A stretch of 64,000 nt of DNA from CBDDFQ01 sp965227035 (lineage in GTDB: Bacteria > Pseudomonadota > Gammaproteobacteria > Burkholderiales > Burkholderiaceae_C): the NCBI GenBank assembly GCA_965227035.1, contig OZ245724.1, positions 62,001-126,000 of the forward strand. Direction: 5' to 3'. Both the position numbers and the translations under genes were made by a program. Of this stretch, positions 1-8,337 are shown piece by piece (position 1 is the first letter of the stretch; every line of letters begins with the position of its first letter). Below the pieces are notes generated by a model. It was given only the letters and a program-made list of their open reading frames with translations. It made no database searches and was not told the DNA's origin.

Positions 1-2
1 CT

Positions 3-761
3 CGCGCGGTCATGTTCGTCGGCATTGGTGGCAACGTCGGCCAGTACAAGAAGGTGATCGAGCTTTGCAAGGCCAAGGGCATCAAGCTGATCCTCGATGC
101 AGCGCACATGTCCGGCACGCGCATGGACGGCAAGCATGTTGGCGGCGAATCCGATTGCACTGTGTTTAGCTTCCAAGCAGTCAAAAATTTGCCCACTGCC
201 GATTCGGGAATGATCTGCTTCAAGGAGAAGGAAGACGACGAACGTGCCCGCAAACTGACTTGGCTCGGCATCAACAAGGACACGTACGCCCGCACCACTT
301 CCGCCGGCACCTACAAGTGGATGTATGACGTCGAAGAACTCGGCTTCAAGTACCACGGCAACTCGATCATGGCGGCTATCGGTCTGGTGCAACTGAAGTA
401 CCTGGACTTGGACAACGCCTACCGTCGTCAACTCGCGGCCTGGTACGAGCAGGAACTCGCTGGCGTTAAGGGCGTTACCGTGGTGCCCGTGTCGAAGGAC
501 TGCGAATCGTCACGTCATCTGGTGCAGATCCGCGTGAAGCGCCGTGACGAGCTCATGTTTGCCATGCACGAAATGGGCGTGTACCCCGGCGTGCATTACC
601 GCGACAACACCGAATACAAGCTCTACGAAGACGCCAAAGGCAGATGCCCCAAGTCCAAGCAGGCCAGCGAAGAAATTCTGTCGTTGCCGATGCATCTGAA
701 GGTGACCCACGCCAATGTGCAAGAGATCTGCGCTGTGGTGAAGAGCCACGTGTCCAAGTAA
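3..761 (+). CDS. DegT/DnrJ/EryC1-family sugar aminotransferase (5'-truncated by window edge)
   Basis: PLP-dependent aminotransferase that converts a nucleotide-linked keto-sugar to an amino sugar in the cytoplasm. The frame is open to the left edge, so roughly the N-terminal third is missing. What remains is the end of the large PLP domain and the whole C-terminal domain. Visible are the cofactor-contacting Asp in LILDAAHMSG and the Schiff-base Lys in FSFQAVKN (AAA at 183-185), followed by the usual glycine-rich GMI stretch. The Lys separates it from the His-type dehydratase paralogue at 5902-7224. It ends 25 bp before an acyltransferase gene, so the two may make and acylate an amino sugar (inference). 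The exact substrate cannot be read from the sequence. Confidence 0.85.
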   Translation, partial: RAVMFVGIGGNVGQYKKVIELCKAKGIKLILDAAHMSGTRMDGKHVGGESDCTVFSFQAVKNLPTADSGMICFKEKEDDERARKLTWLGINKDTYARTTSAGTYKWMYDVEELGFKYHGNSIMAAIGLVQLKYLDLDNAYRRQLAAWYEQELAGVKGVTVVPVSKDCESSRHLVQIRVKRRDELMFAMHEMGVYPGVHYRDNTEYKLYEDAKGRCPKSKQASEEILSLPMHLKVTHANVQEICAVVKSHVSK

Positions 762-786
762 ACATCGACCATCAAGCGGGCCGCTT

Positions 787-1818
787 ATGACGCCAACGTT
801 AGGAAAGACAAATCCCGGCGTCCAGGCGTTGCGCGCGCTGGCCTGCCTGCTGGTGATCTATCAGCACGCCACCTACTTCGCGTGCGTCGTCAAAGGCATC
901 GACTACCAGCCGTTTCTCCCGATCAATTACGGCCGGATCGGCGTTTGCCTTTTCTTCCTTATTTCGGGCCACGTCATGGGAAATTGCCTCGACCAGGGGC
1001 ATGGGTTTCTCTGGCAACGGATTAAAAGAATCTACCCGCCCTTCTGGATTGCCATTGCGCTCACCGGCGTGATTCTCATTGGTGCGGGCACCGAATGGCA
1101 TCTCACCTGGAAGTCGGTGTTGCTGATACCGGTCACGCTGAAGGACGCGAACGAGTCTTACCGCATTCCCTACTGGACGCTGGTGTACGAGATGGCGTTC
1201 TACGTGCTGACCTACGTGTTCATCCTGCTGAAACTGTCCCGGAAGTCGATCTCGACCTCGTGTCTGATCTGGATCGTGCTGATATTGGTTAAGGAAGCGT
1301 ATCGCTCGACCGGCGAGATCGATTCGCCAGAAGGATTCCCCAACATCGCTTTACCGGGATGGTGGATCTATCTGTCGCCCATGTCGATCTTCTTCGCTGT
1401 AGGTTTGTTCGGATCGACCGTTGGGCGCTCGGAGCGAGTCGACGAAATCTCAACGCCAATGCTGGCCGTGGGCGGACTCGCGCTTTGGGCGGCTGGAAAC
1501 TGGATGAAGGCCCCGACGCCCGCACCATCCTTTCTGGTCTCTGCGCTCGCCTACTGGTGCCTGCTGGAAATTGCGAGGCGAACGAGTGTTCCCAATCTGC
1601 TGAAACGCCTCGGCGATTTCTCTTACGGTGCTTATCTGATTCACATGTCGGTGATGGTGGCGGTACTCACTGCAATTCAGAAGAGCCAGACGCAGCCGAG
1701 ATTCATCGTGATCTGGGTGCTGATCTTCGGGACGGCTTTAGTTGTGGCGAACGCGTTCGGCGCGTTCGAGTATTTCCTGCATCGCCGGTTTTTCAACCGC
1801 AAGCGCGTCAGAAGTTGA
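787..1818 (+). CDS. Acyltransferase 3 family membrane O-acyltransferase (OafA-like)
   Basis: Integral inner-membrane acyltransferase of the acyltransferase 3 family, whose members O-acetylate or O-acylate surface sugars and lipids. The 343-residue length is normal for the family. The N-terminal pattern RALACLLVIYQHATYF contains the conserved catalytic-type His (H27). The RIKRIYPPFW motif after the second or third membrane segment is another family mark. About ten hydrophobic segments follow, ending in a basic tail. It lies 25 bp downstream of the aminotransferase gene on the same strand. It overlaps the 3' end of the convergent GtrB-like gene by 11 bp. Likely role is acylation of the local polysaccharide; the acyl group and acceptor are unknown. 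Confidence 0.85.
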   Translation: MTPTLGKTNPGVQALRALACLLVIYQHATYFACVVKGIDYQPFLPINYGRIGVCLFFLISGHVMGNCLDQGHGFLWQRIKRIYPPFWIAIALTGVILIGAGTEWHLTWKSVLLIPVTLKDANESYRIPYWTLVYEMAFYVLTYVFILLKLSRKSISTSCLIWIVLILVKEAYRSTGEIDSPEGFPNIALPGWWIYLSPMSIFFAVGLFGSTVGRSERVDEISTPMLAVGGLALWAAGNWMKAPTPAPSFLVSALAYWCLLEIARRTSVPNLLKRLGDFSYGAYLIHMSVMVAVLTAIQKSQTQPRFIVIWVLIFGTALVVANAFGAFEYFLHRRFFNRKRVRS

Positions 1819-2737
1819 TGCGTTCCTGCTCGATGACCAGCGGTCGCTTGGTCACCTGAGTCAGGATGGCGCCGACGTATTCCCCGAGCAGACCAATGAA
1901 GAACAACTGCACCGACGCGAAGAAGAACATGCCAATCAATACCGGCGCAATGCCCGCCGAAAAGCTGTTCCAGAAAATCAGCTTCAAGATCAGGTAGATC
2001 AACGACACCGTCAGGCTAAGTCCTGACAATGCAAAACCCGCAATCGTAGCCACGCGCAACGGCACCCGCGAATGCGAGGTGATGCCGAGCATGGCGATGT
2101 CGTAGAGGGTGTAGAAGTTGTTCTTGGTGATGCCGCGTTTGCGACGCGGTTGCTTGAAGGGAACAGTCGCAATCGGGAATCCGATTTCGCAGAGCAGTCC
2201 GCGAAAGTACGGATACGGATCGTCCAGTTTTCGCAGGATGTCGATGACTGCGCGATCGAAGAGTCCTGCGCCGGTTGCGTTCTTGACAAGCGGCACCTCA
2301 GAAATTCGAGAGACGAATTTGTAATACGTCTTGCGCACAAGGAACATAAGACGTGATTCTTCGCTTTCGGGCTTCACCGCCATGACGGTCTTGAAGCCAT
2401 CTTCCCATTTGGCAACAAATTCGCAAATCATTTCTGGCGGATCCTGCAGATCCGATGCGATGAGAACGCTGGCGTCACTGTTCGTTTGCAATAGAGCGTG
2501 GTACGGAGATTTGATGTGGCCAAAATTTCTCGCGTTGACGATGACCTTGAGACGTTTGTCGGTCTCGGTCAATTTCCGAAGAATGGCAACGGTACCGTCG
2601 GTCGAGCAGTTGTCGATGCAAATATGCTCGTAGTCATAGGGAAGCGATGACATGACGTCGGCGACCCGGCGGTGCAACTCTTCAATATTCTCTGCCTCGT
2701 TGTAGCAGGGCGTCACGACACTAATTAGCTTGGTCAT
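1808..2737 (-). CDS. GT2 polyprenyl-phosphate glycosyltransferase (GtrB/ArnC/DPM1-like)
   Basis: Transfers a sugar from a nucleotide donor to undecaprenyl phosphate on the cytoplasmic face of the inner membrane, for later use on the periplasmic side. The N-terminal GT2 domain starts with SVVTPCYNEAENIEEL. It carries the acidic metal-site motif in IASDLQDPPEM and a QPRRKRGITK segment typical of GtrB. Two C-terminal transmembrane helices (about residues 230-295) complete the usual 309-residue architecture. It is the last gene of the minus-strand operon, and its start lies 17 bp inside the GtrA-like gene. GtrA/GtrB pairs normally work with a third, polytopic transferase. The only candidate nearby is the frameshifted gene at 9286-10463. 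The transferred sugar could be the product of the CDP-sugar genes upstream (inference). Confidence 0.85.
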   Translation of the reverse strand: MTKLISVVTPCYNEAENIEELHRRVADVMSSLPYDYEHICIDNCSTDGTVAILRKLTETDKRLKVIVNARNFGHIKSPYHALLQTNSDASVLIASDLQDPPEMICEFVAKWEDGFKTVMAVKPESEESRLMFLVRKTYYKFVSRISEVPLVKNATGAGLFDRAVIDILRKLDDPYPYFRGLLCEIGFPIATVPFKQPRRKRGITKNNFYTLYDIAMLGITSHSRVPLRVATIAGFALSGLSLTVSLIYLILKLIFWNSFSAGIAPVLIGMFFFASVQLFFIGLLGEYVGAILTQVTKRPLVIEQERINF

Positions 2738-3095
2738 TGTTGAAAACGAACCTCTTGTTCAATATGTAAGCCAGGATCGCGACTGGTGGAACCATGATCG
2801 CGCCGCCCAAGTATGGCGCTGCTCCGATAAGTGACAACAGCTTGATTCCGCTTGCGTTCACAACATAAACGATAGCGTAGACCCCGATGAATCGAGAAAG
2901 CAGACGGTTGTTCTTCGACTTGAAGACGACAAACCCTATGCTTTTAAAGTTGAACAAAACGCCCAAGATCGTCGCAAGCAACAAAGCCACTGTGTAATGC
3001 ATGCCCGCATAAAGCAGTATCGCGAAACATCCATAACCAAAGATCGTATTGACGATTCCAACAACTACAAACCGTGCAAATCGGTTTTCGATCAA
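2721..3095 (-). CDS. GtrA family membrane protein (probable lipid-linked sugar flippase)
   Basis: Small four-helix inner-membrane protein of the GtrA family, proposed to flip undecaprenyl-phosphate-linked sugars. At 124 residues it has the standard length. Four hydrophobic segments are visible, the first beginning RFVVVGIVNTIFGYG, which resembles the family's opening motif (F.(V/L)VG..NT). The last ends in ILAYILNKRFVF, matching the conserved C-terminal N(F)..R(R/K)(W/F)VF pattern. It overlaps the transketolase C-subunit gene by 4 bp (ATGA) and the GtrB-like gene by 17 bp, so all three are probably translationally coupled. Its place behind the CDP-sugar genes suggests export of a sugar made by that pathway. 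Confidence 0.83.
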   Translation of the reverse strand: MIENRFARFVVVGIVNTIFGYGCFAILLYAGMHYTVALLLATILGVLFNFKSIGFVVFKSKNNRLLSRFIGVYAIVYVVNASGIKLLSLIGAAPYLGGAIMVPPVAILAYILNKRFVFNNDQAN

Positions 3096-4021
3096 GGTGC
3101 CGCCTGTTTTTCAGGCAACGCGTTCAAAAACGAATTGACTCGTCGGGACACGCTCTCCAAGTCCAGTCCGTGCTCGATCAAAAGGTAGTCCCAAGTTCCG
3201 CACTTCGAGCTGAAGCGGTCCTCAACCCCGACTCGGCAGACCGGTACAGGCATTTCACTGGATAAGGTCTCGGTCACGCAGCTGCCCAGTCCGCCCAGGA
3301 TTGAATGCTCTTCGATAGTGACGATGCAACTCACTCGCCGCGCAATCGAGAGAAGCTGATCTCGATCAATTGGTTTGATGGTGGGCACACTCCAGACTTC
3401 AGCTTCAATTTCTTCGCTTAGCGAAAGAGCAGTGCGGACCATCGAACCTGTTGCAAGAATCGCGACCGGTTTCTCTGTCTTGTGCAGAGGGAGTATTTTG
3501 CCGGTTGAAAACTTGATCGCCTCGGTATGAATGTCGCCACGATCGCTTTTGCCCATACGAAGGTAGACAGGGGAATTTGAGGCGAATGCCAGTTCCATGG
3601 CGCCGGCCATTTCGAACCTATCCGCGGGAGAAAGCACTGTGAGCGACGGCAGTGTGCGCGTACAGGCGATATCCTCGGTACTTTGATGGCTCGTTCCAAG
3701 ATGGCTATAAACGAAACCCGCGCCGTCACCTATGAGAATGACCGGGAGATTTTCGTAGCAGACATCGATCTTGATCTGCTCGAGGACGCGTACCGGAACG
3801 AAGGCGGCAAGTCCGTAGACGACTGGCTTGAATCCGGCGCGCGCAAGACCCGCGGCGACCCCCACCATGTTCTGTTCGGCGATTCCGCAGTTAATGTATT
3901 GATCAGGGCATGCTTTGCGAAAAGCGTCGAACAACGCGTATCCGTGATCGCCTGTGAGCAAGAGAACTTTCGGGTCGGCTTTTGCGCGAGCGACCAACGC
4001 ATCCGAAAAAGCATTTCTCAT
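3092..4021 (-). CDS. Transketolase C-terminal subunit (split transketolase)
   Basis: C-terminal half of a two-gene thiamine-diphosphate transketolase (pyrimidine-binding and C-terminal domains), 309 residues. The catalytic Glu that activates the thiamine ring is in NCGIAEQNMVGVAAGLARAG. The rest follows the transketolase C-subunit pattern, including GAGFVYSHLGTSHQSTED. Its start overlaps the end of the N-subunit gene by 4 bp (ATGA). The protein forms the active site only with the 4018-4836 product. Split transketolases in polysaccharide loci are not needed for central metabolism. Here, between CDP-sugar genes and a GtrA/GtrB pair, a two-carbon transfer to a nucleotide-linked keto-sugar is the attractive role, but this is inference. 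Confidence 0.88.
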   Translation of the reverse strand: MRNAFSDALVARAKADPKVLLLTGDHGYALFDAFRKACPDQYINCGIAEQNMVGVAAGLARAGFKPVVYGLAAFVPVRVLEQIKIDVCYENLPVILIGDGAGFVYSHLGTSHQSTEDIACTRTLPSLTVLSPADRFEMAGAMELAFASNSPVYLRMGKSDRGDIHTEAIKFSTGKILPLHKTEKPVAILATGSMVRTALSLSEEIEAEVWSVPTIKPIDRDQLLSIARRVSCIVTIEEHSILGGLGSCVTETLSSEMPVPVCRVGVEDRFSSKCGTWDYLLIEHGLDLESVSRRVNSFLNALPEKQAAP

Positions 4022-4836
4022 GCGATACCGCCTTTAGCAGTAGTCAGTTCGGAAACGGCCGCAGCGTAAGTGTCCGGCGTTAGCCGGGTGTAGTGCCACA
4101 TGTTGTTGCCCTCCATAAAGGAAACGCCTTTCCCTTTAATGCTTTTGGCAACGATTGCTTTTGGCTTGCCGTTCGAGCGAGCGGACATCTCCGTATACGC
4201 AAGATGGATAGCAGCTTCGTCGTGTCCATCAACGGTCAAGGCATCGAAGCCGAACGCACGGAATTTCTCCTCGATATTGCCTAGACCCATCACTTCTTCA
4301 GTGGTCCCCATTGCCTGAAAACCGTTCTCATCGACGATGACGATCAGGTTGTCCAATCTGAATTGAGTTGCAAACAGGGCAGCTTCCCAAATAGCGCCTT
4401 CGTTTATTTCTCCATCGCCAACAAGAGAGAAACAACGCTGATCTGACCGATTCAATTTTGCTGCGAGTGCGAGCCCGGTGGCCACGGACAAACCGTGTCC
4501 CAGAGAGCCGGTCGTTGCCTCGACGCCGGGCACGTGAACGTCAGCTAGCCCCTTCAGCCTTGTTCCGTCCTTGAAATACTGATCAATGTCTTCGTCGGTA
4601 AGCCATCCGAGTTCATGCAAGCAGGCGTACTGAGCCATGACGCCGTGTCCTTTGCTTAAAACGAGATAGTCACGTTTCGGCGAAGTCGGACCTTGCTCGT
4701 CGAAGCGCAAGTGGCTTCTATAAAGAACCGCCAGCAATTCCACGATCGAAAATGCGCACCCGATATGCACGGTCGCTCCCGAATAAGCCATGTCCAGAAT
4801 GACTTTTCTAATGTTGGACGAGTTAAATTTATTCAT
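4018..4836 (-). CDS. Transketolase N-terminal subunit (split transketolase)
   Basis: N-terminal, thiamine-pyrophosphate-binding half of a split transketolase, 272 residues. Visible marks are the early His-containing segment AYSGATVHIGCAFS, the LVLSKGHGVMAQY and GSLGHGLSVATGLALA motifs, and the thiamine-diphosphate/Mg motif that starts GDGEINEGAIWEAA and closes with the VDENGFQA asparagine. Its start overlaps the SDR gene by 4 bp (ATGA). Its end overlaps the C-subunit gene by 4 bp, so the two halves should be made in equal amounts. Complete one-chain transketolases are about 660 residues; the two products here add to 581, as usual for split forms. Confidence 0.88.
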   Translation of the reverse strand: MNKFNSSNIRKVILDMAYSGATVHIGCAFSIVELLAVLYRSHLRFDEQGPTSPKRDYLVLSKGHGVMAQYACLHELGWLTDEDIDQYFKDGTRLKGLADVHVPGVEATTGSLGHGLSVATGLALAAKLNRSDQRCFSLVGDGEINEGAIWEAALFATQFRLDNLIVIVDENGFQAMGTTEEVMGLGNIEEKFRAFGFDALTVDGHDEAAIHLAYTEMSARSNGKPKAIVAKSIKGKGVSFMEGNNMWHYTRLTPDTYAAAVSELTTAKGGIA

Positions 4837-5894
4837 GAGCTGCTTGCCATCCGATTCCAGGAAATGGTCCTTGCCAATGCGTCGTCAATAGAAGTGTATT
4901 GATCCAGGGAGAGTTCGGATCGAGCTCGATTCGTGTCAGGAACGTAGCGAGCGGGCTTTGGTCCATTTGGGTTGGGCGCATTTAATAGCTCCACAGCGAG
5001 ATTGCTTTGCGCGATAAGCGAAATTCGATTTGCAAGTGTCCCAACGGAAATCGATTCTTCGGAGCCTACGTTGTAAGCGCGATTCGGCGTGCCAAAACCG
5101 AGGATGTGTAAAAGCCAGACGCAGACGTCCGCAATGTACATGTATGAACGTATCGTTCTTCCATCGCTTTGTACTTGAACTGACCTGCATGTCAACGCAT
5201 CAGCGATGAAGTTGCCGGCTGCGAAAGGGCCGTTCAGCGGAATTCCTGGGCCGATCACAGCAAAGATACGGGCAATGGTCGTTTGCATTATCAAGGGGTC
5301 GTCTTTTGCGGAATAGGCGCTGGACAGCCACTCGGCTATGCGTTTGCTGTTGCCGTATGAGGCCGCTGGCGTGTGCAGGTCTGGCGAGCCGCCGTAATGC
5401 TCGTCCATGCGTTCAAGATTCACGGGTTGTGCGCCATAGATTGCGCCGCTTGATGTCAACAGGAAACGTTTCACACCATTTGACTTTGCGAATTCCAGTA
5501 CCTTACGAGTTCCGTTGACGATCGAATCGAACACTTCGATTGGTCGCTGTGCGTTTCGTGGATCACCGACGTCGGCCGCCGCATGAATGCATAAATCCAT
5601 CTTTCCAATTTGCCCCGAGAGAGTGCAGATATCCCCAGCAAGCAGAGAAACGTCGGCCCGCTCGAAAATCGTAGGGAGTTTTCCCTTTGCCGAATCTGGA
5701 TTGCGAGCCAGTGCAACGATCTGAATGTTGGCATCATGCAAATCGTTTGCTGCCTGCAACGCGCTGATTAGCCAAGAGCCGATCAGTCCGGTTCCTCCGG
5801 TCACGAAAACGCGGGAACCAGCGTAGCGAGTCCAGAATTGCGATGTCCTGGACACCACCATTTCAAGATCCGAACGCGGGTACGCGGCCACCAT
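4833..5894 (-). CDS. NAD-dependent epimerase/dehydratase (extended SDR), sugar 4-reductase or epimerase
   Basis: Extended short-chain dehydrogenase acting on a nucleotide sugar, about 353 residues. The N-terminal Rossmann motif is VTGGTGLIGSW at about residue 31. The active-site Ser lies in LLTSSGAIYG, and the Tyr-Lys pair in ASYGNSK. By position, directly after ddhC, it is the candidate for the enzyme that reduces or epimerises the CDP-4-keto-3,6-dideoxy sugar, as abequose, paratose and ascarylose synthases do. It could instead act on a branched product made by the transketolase. An alternative start is the Met at residue 12. It lies 7 bp after ddhC and overlaps the transketolase N-subunit gene by 4 bp. 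Confidence 0.8.
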   Translation of the reverse strand: MVAAYPRSDLEMVVSRTSQFWTRYAGSRVFVTGGTGLIGSWLISALQAANDLHDANIQIVALARNPDSAKGKLPTIFERADVSLLAGDICTLSGQIGKMDLCIHAAADVGDPRNAQRPIEVFDSIVNGTRKVLEFAKSNGVKRFLLTSSGAIYGAQPVNLERMDEHYGGSPDLHTPAASYGNSKRIAEWLSSAYSAKDDPLIMQTTIARIFAVIGPGIPLNGPFAAGNFIADALTCRSVQVQSDGRTIRSYMYIADVCVWLLHILGFGTPNRAYNVGSEESISVGTLANRISLIAQSNLAVELLNAPNPNGPKPARYVPDTNRARSELSLDQYTSIDDALARTISWNRMASSS

Positions 5895-5901
5895 CTATCG
5901 C

Positions 5902-7224
5902 TTAGAAATTGACGCCCAAATACGTCTCGATCTTCCGCGCCGAATATTCCATCATCGCTTCGGTCAGCGAAGGCTGAACGCCGATCCAGAAGGTGTTGTT
6001 CATCACGTTGTCGGTGTTCGTCAGATCGCCGCTCACGCGGTAATGCGCGCCCATCATGTAGGGCTGGCGCGTCAGGTTGCCGGCGAACAGCAGACGTGTG
6101 CCGACCTTGTTCTGGTCAAGATAGGTCAACAGGTCGAGTCGGGTGACCGGCGCGTTTTCCTTGAGCGTGATCGGAAAGCCGAACCACGACGGGTCGGAAT
6201 GCTCAGTGGGTTCCGGCAGGTGCACGAACTCTTCGCAGTCTTTGAGGCGATTCTTCAGGAACGCAAAATTGTCTTTGCGCTTCTGGATGAACATCGCCGC
6301 TTTCTCGAGCTGCGCGAGACCGCAGGCGGCCTGCATGTCGGTGATCTTGAGGTTGTAGCCGAGGTGGCCGTAGGTGTACTTATGGTCGTAGCCTTCGGGC
6401 AGATCGCCCAGCTTCCAGCAGAAGCGCTTTCCGCAGGTGTTGTCCTTGCCTGGAGGGCAATAGCAATCGCGACCCCAGTCGCGGAAGCTCTCGGCAATGA
6501 CCTTGAGTTCATCGCTGTTCGTGAACACTGCGCCACCTTCGCCCATGGTGATGTGGTGTGCGGGATAGAAACTCAAGGTTGCGATGTCGCCGAAGGTGCC
6601 GACCATCTGGCCGCGATAGGTGGTTCCCAGCGCATCGCAGCAATCTTCGACCAGCCACAAGTTGTACTTCTTGCACATAGCGGTCACTACATCGAGGTTG
6701 AACGGATTGCCCAGCGAGTGAGCAAGCATGATCGCCTTGGTTTTAGGGCCGATGGCAGCTTCGATCTTCGATGCATCGATGTTGTGCGTTAGACGGTCCA
6801 CATCTACGAACACAGGGACCGCGCCGAACTGCAGAATCGGGTTGACCGTAGTGGGAAATCCCGCTGCCACGCCGATGACTTCGTCGCCTTTTTGAATTGC
6901 GCGATCTCCCAGCTTCGGCGACGTGAGAGTGCTGAACGCAACCAGGTTGGCCGACGATCCCGAGTTCACCGTGATGAGATGCTTCACGCCGATGAACGCC
7001 GCGAGCTTTTTCTCGAACTCTGCGTTGAAGCGGCCGGTGGTTAGCCATCCATCGAGCGAGGCCTCGACCATGTTCTTGAGTTCGACCGAATCGAGCACCT
7101 TGCCCGACGGCGGAATGGCGGTCAGGCCTGGCAGGAACGGATCGGGAGCCAGCGCGATGCTTGCGTACTCTTCGACGAGTGCGGCGATTTGCGTTCGGAG
7201 GGCTGCTGTTTTTTCGTTTTGCAT
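5902..7224 (-). CDS. ddhC: CDP-4-keto-6-deoxyglucose 3-dehydratase (E1; PMP and [2Fe-2S] enzyme)
   Basis: Catalyses the C3 deoxygenation step that turns CDP-4-keto-6-deoxy-D-glucose into a 3,6-dideoxy sugar precursor. It has the DegT aminotransferase fold, but the PLP lysine is replaced by His (SFYPAHHITMGEGG, H223). This is the hallmark of this PMP-using dehydratase. A cysteine set C196-X57-C254-X1-C256-X7-C264 exactly fits the unusual [2Fe-2S] spacing known for E1/AscC. The 440-residue length is typical of RfbH/DdhC. The family requires an NADH-dependent iron-sulfur flavoprotein reductase (E3, AscD/RfbI); no such gene is seen in this window. It follows ddhB by 36 bp in the operon. Confidence 0.95.
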   Translation of the reverse strand: MQNEKTAALRTQIAALVEEYASIALAPDPFLPGLTAIPPSGKVLDSVELKNMVEASLDGWLTTGRFNAEFEKKLAAFIGVKHLITVNSGSSANLVAFSTLTSPKLGDRAIQKGDEVIGVAAGFPTTVNPILQFGAVPVFVDVDRLTHNIDASKIEAAIGPKTKAIMLAHSLGNPFNLDVVTAMCKKYNLWLVEDCCDALGTTYRGQMVGTFGDIATLSFYPAHHITMGEGGAVFTNSDELKVIAESFRDWGRDCYCPPGKDNTCGKRFCWKLGDLPEGYDHKYTYGHLGYNLKITDMQAACGLAQLEKAAMFIQKRKDNFAFLKNRLKDCEEFVHLPEPTEHSDPSWFGFPITLKENAPVTRLDLLTYLDQNKVGTRLLFAGNLTRQPYMMGAHYRVSGDLTNTDNVMNNTFWIGVQPSLTEAMMEYSARKIETYLGVNF

Positions 7225-7260
7225 GTAGTCAGGAGAGAAATGTTTTTTTCTTGCCAGCGA

Positions 7261-8337
7261 TTATCCGGAGACTTTGCTCTGGTACGCCTGTATCTGGGCC
7301 AGAGTCGTCGCCTTGACGTTCTCGCCCGATTGTCGCTTGCGGGACCATTCGACGATGAGTTCAAGGGCCTCAGTCAAACGAAGCGCCGGCGCCCAGTTCA
7401 GGCGGCTTCTCGCCTTGGAAATGTCGAGCTTGAGATAGCTCGCTTCGTGAGGGTGCTGGCGCCCGTCGTTGGTCCAGGCGGCGCCCGGCCCCCATTGATG
7501 CGTCAACTGGGTGGCGATCCATTCGACCGGCTTGGCGTCGTCGTCGTTCGGCCCAAAATTCCAGCCCTCGGCGAACGCCGGCCCTTCCTCGAACAGTCGC
7601 TCGGCCAACGTGAGGTAGCCACATAGCGGCTCGAGCACGTGTTGCCACGGGCGAATCGCATGCGGGTTTCGGATCATGGCCGCACGGCCCTCTTCGAAGG
7701 CGTCGATCATGTCGGGAATCAATCGATCTTTCGCCCAGTCACCGCCACCGATCACATTGCCGGCGCGGGCAGTGGCCAGCGCCACGCCATGCTTCGAGTG
7801 TGCGTCGATGTTGAAGAACGACGAGCGATACGCGCTGCTCACGAGTTCGGCGCAGCCCTTGCTGCTGCTGTAGGGGTCGTACCCGCCCATTGCCTCGTTC
7901 TCGCGGTAACCCCAGGACCATTCGCGGTTCTCGTAGCACTTGTCGGTGGTCACGCTCACGACCGAGCGGATGCCGCGCGTGTGGCGAACCGATTCCAGGA
8001 CGTTCACCGTGCCCATGACGTTGGTCGCGTAAGTCTCTACCGGCTCTTCGTATGAATGACGAACCAGCGACTGAGCAGCCATGTGAATCACGATCTCGGG
8101 CGAGGCATCCTGCATGGCTTTAGTCAACAAAGCCAAATCGCGAATGTCGCCTTGAATGGACGTCATGCCAGAGGCGACATCCGCTGCTTCGAACAGGCTC
8201 GGGTCTGTCGGCGGGGCGAGCGAGTACCCGGTCACCTCGGCCCCCAGACTTTGCAGCCACAGAGAGAGCCAGCTGCCTTTGAAACCGGTATGACCGGTCA
8301 GGAATACCCGTTTGCCCGCCCAGAACCGCGGGTTCAC
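7261..8337 (-). CDS. ddhB: CDP-glucose 4,6-dehydratase
   Basis: NAD-dependent extended SDR that converts CDP-D-glucose to CDP-4-keto-6-deoxy-D-glucose, the second step of CDP-dideoxyhexose synthesis. The chosen start is the GTG at 8337, which overlaps the ddhA stop as GTGA. It gives a 358-residue protein beginning NPRFWAGKRVFLTGHTG, just as family members begin. A longer open frame reaches 8490, but that extension is the shadow of ddhA. Visible motifs are the Rossmann TGHTGFKGSW, the catalytic Thr region SVVSVTTDKCYENREW and the YDPYSSSKG Tyr-Lys motif. Translational coupling to ddhA is likely. Confidence 0.95.
   Translation of the reverse strand: MNPRFWAGKRVFLTGHTGFKGSWLSLWLQSLGAEVTGYSLAPPTDPSLFEAADVASGMTSIQGDIRDLALLTKAMQDASPEIVIHMAAQSLVRHSYEEPVETYATNVMGTVNVLESVRHTRGIRSVVSVTTDKCYENREWSWGYRENEAMGGYDPYSSSKGCAELVSSAYRSSFFNIDAHSKHGVALATARAGNVIGGGDWAKDRLIPDMIDAFEEGRAAMIRNPHAIRPWQHVLEPLCGYLTLAERLFEEGPAFAEGWNFGPNDDDAKPVEWIATQLTHQWGPGAAWTNDGRQHPHEASYLKLDISKARSRLNWAPALRLTEALELIVEWSRKRQSGENVKATTLAQIQAYQSKVSG

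Noticed and set aside
1808..3095. GtrA/GtrB genes as remains of a serotype-converting prophage
   Set aside because: No integrase, attachment repeats or phage genes are nearby, and the genes overlap tightly with sugar-synthesis genes of the chromosomal polysaccharide locus.
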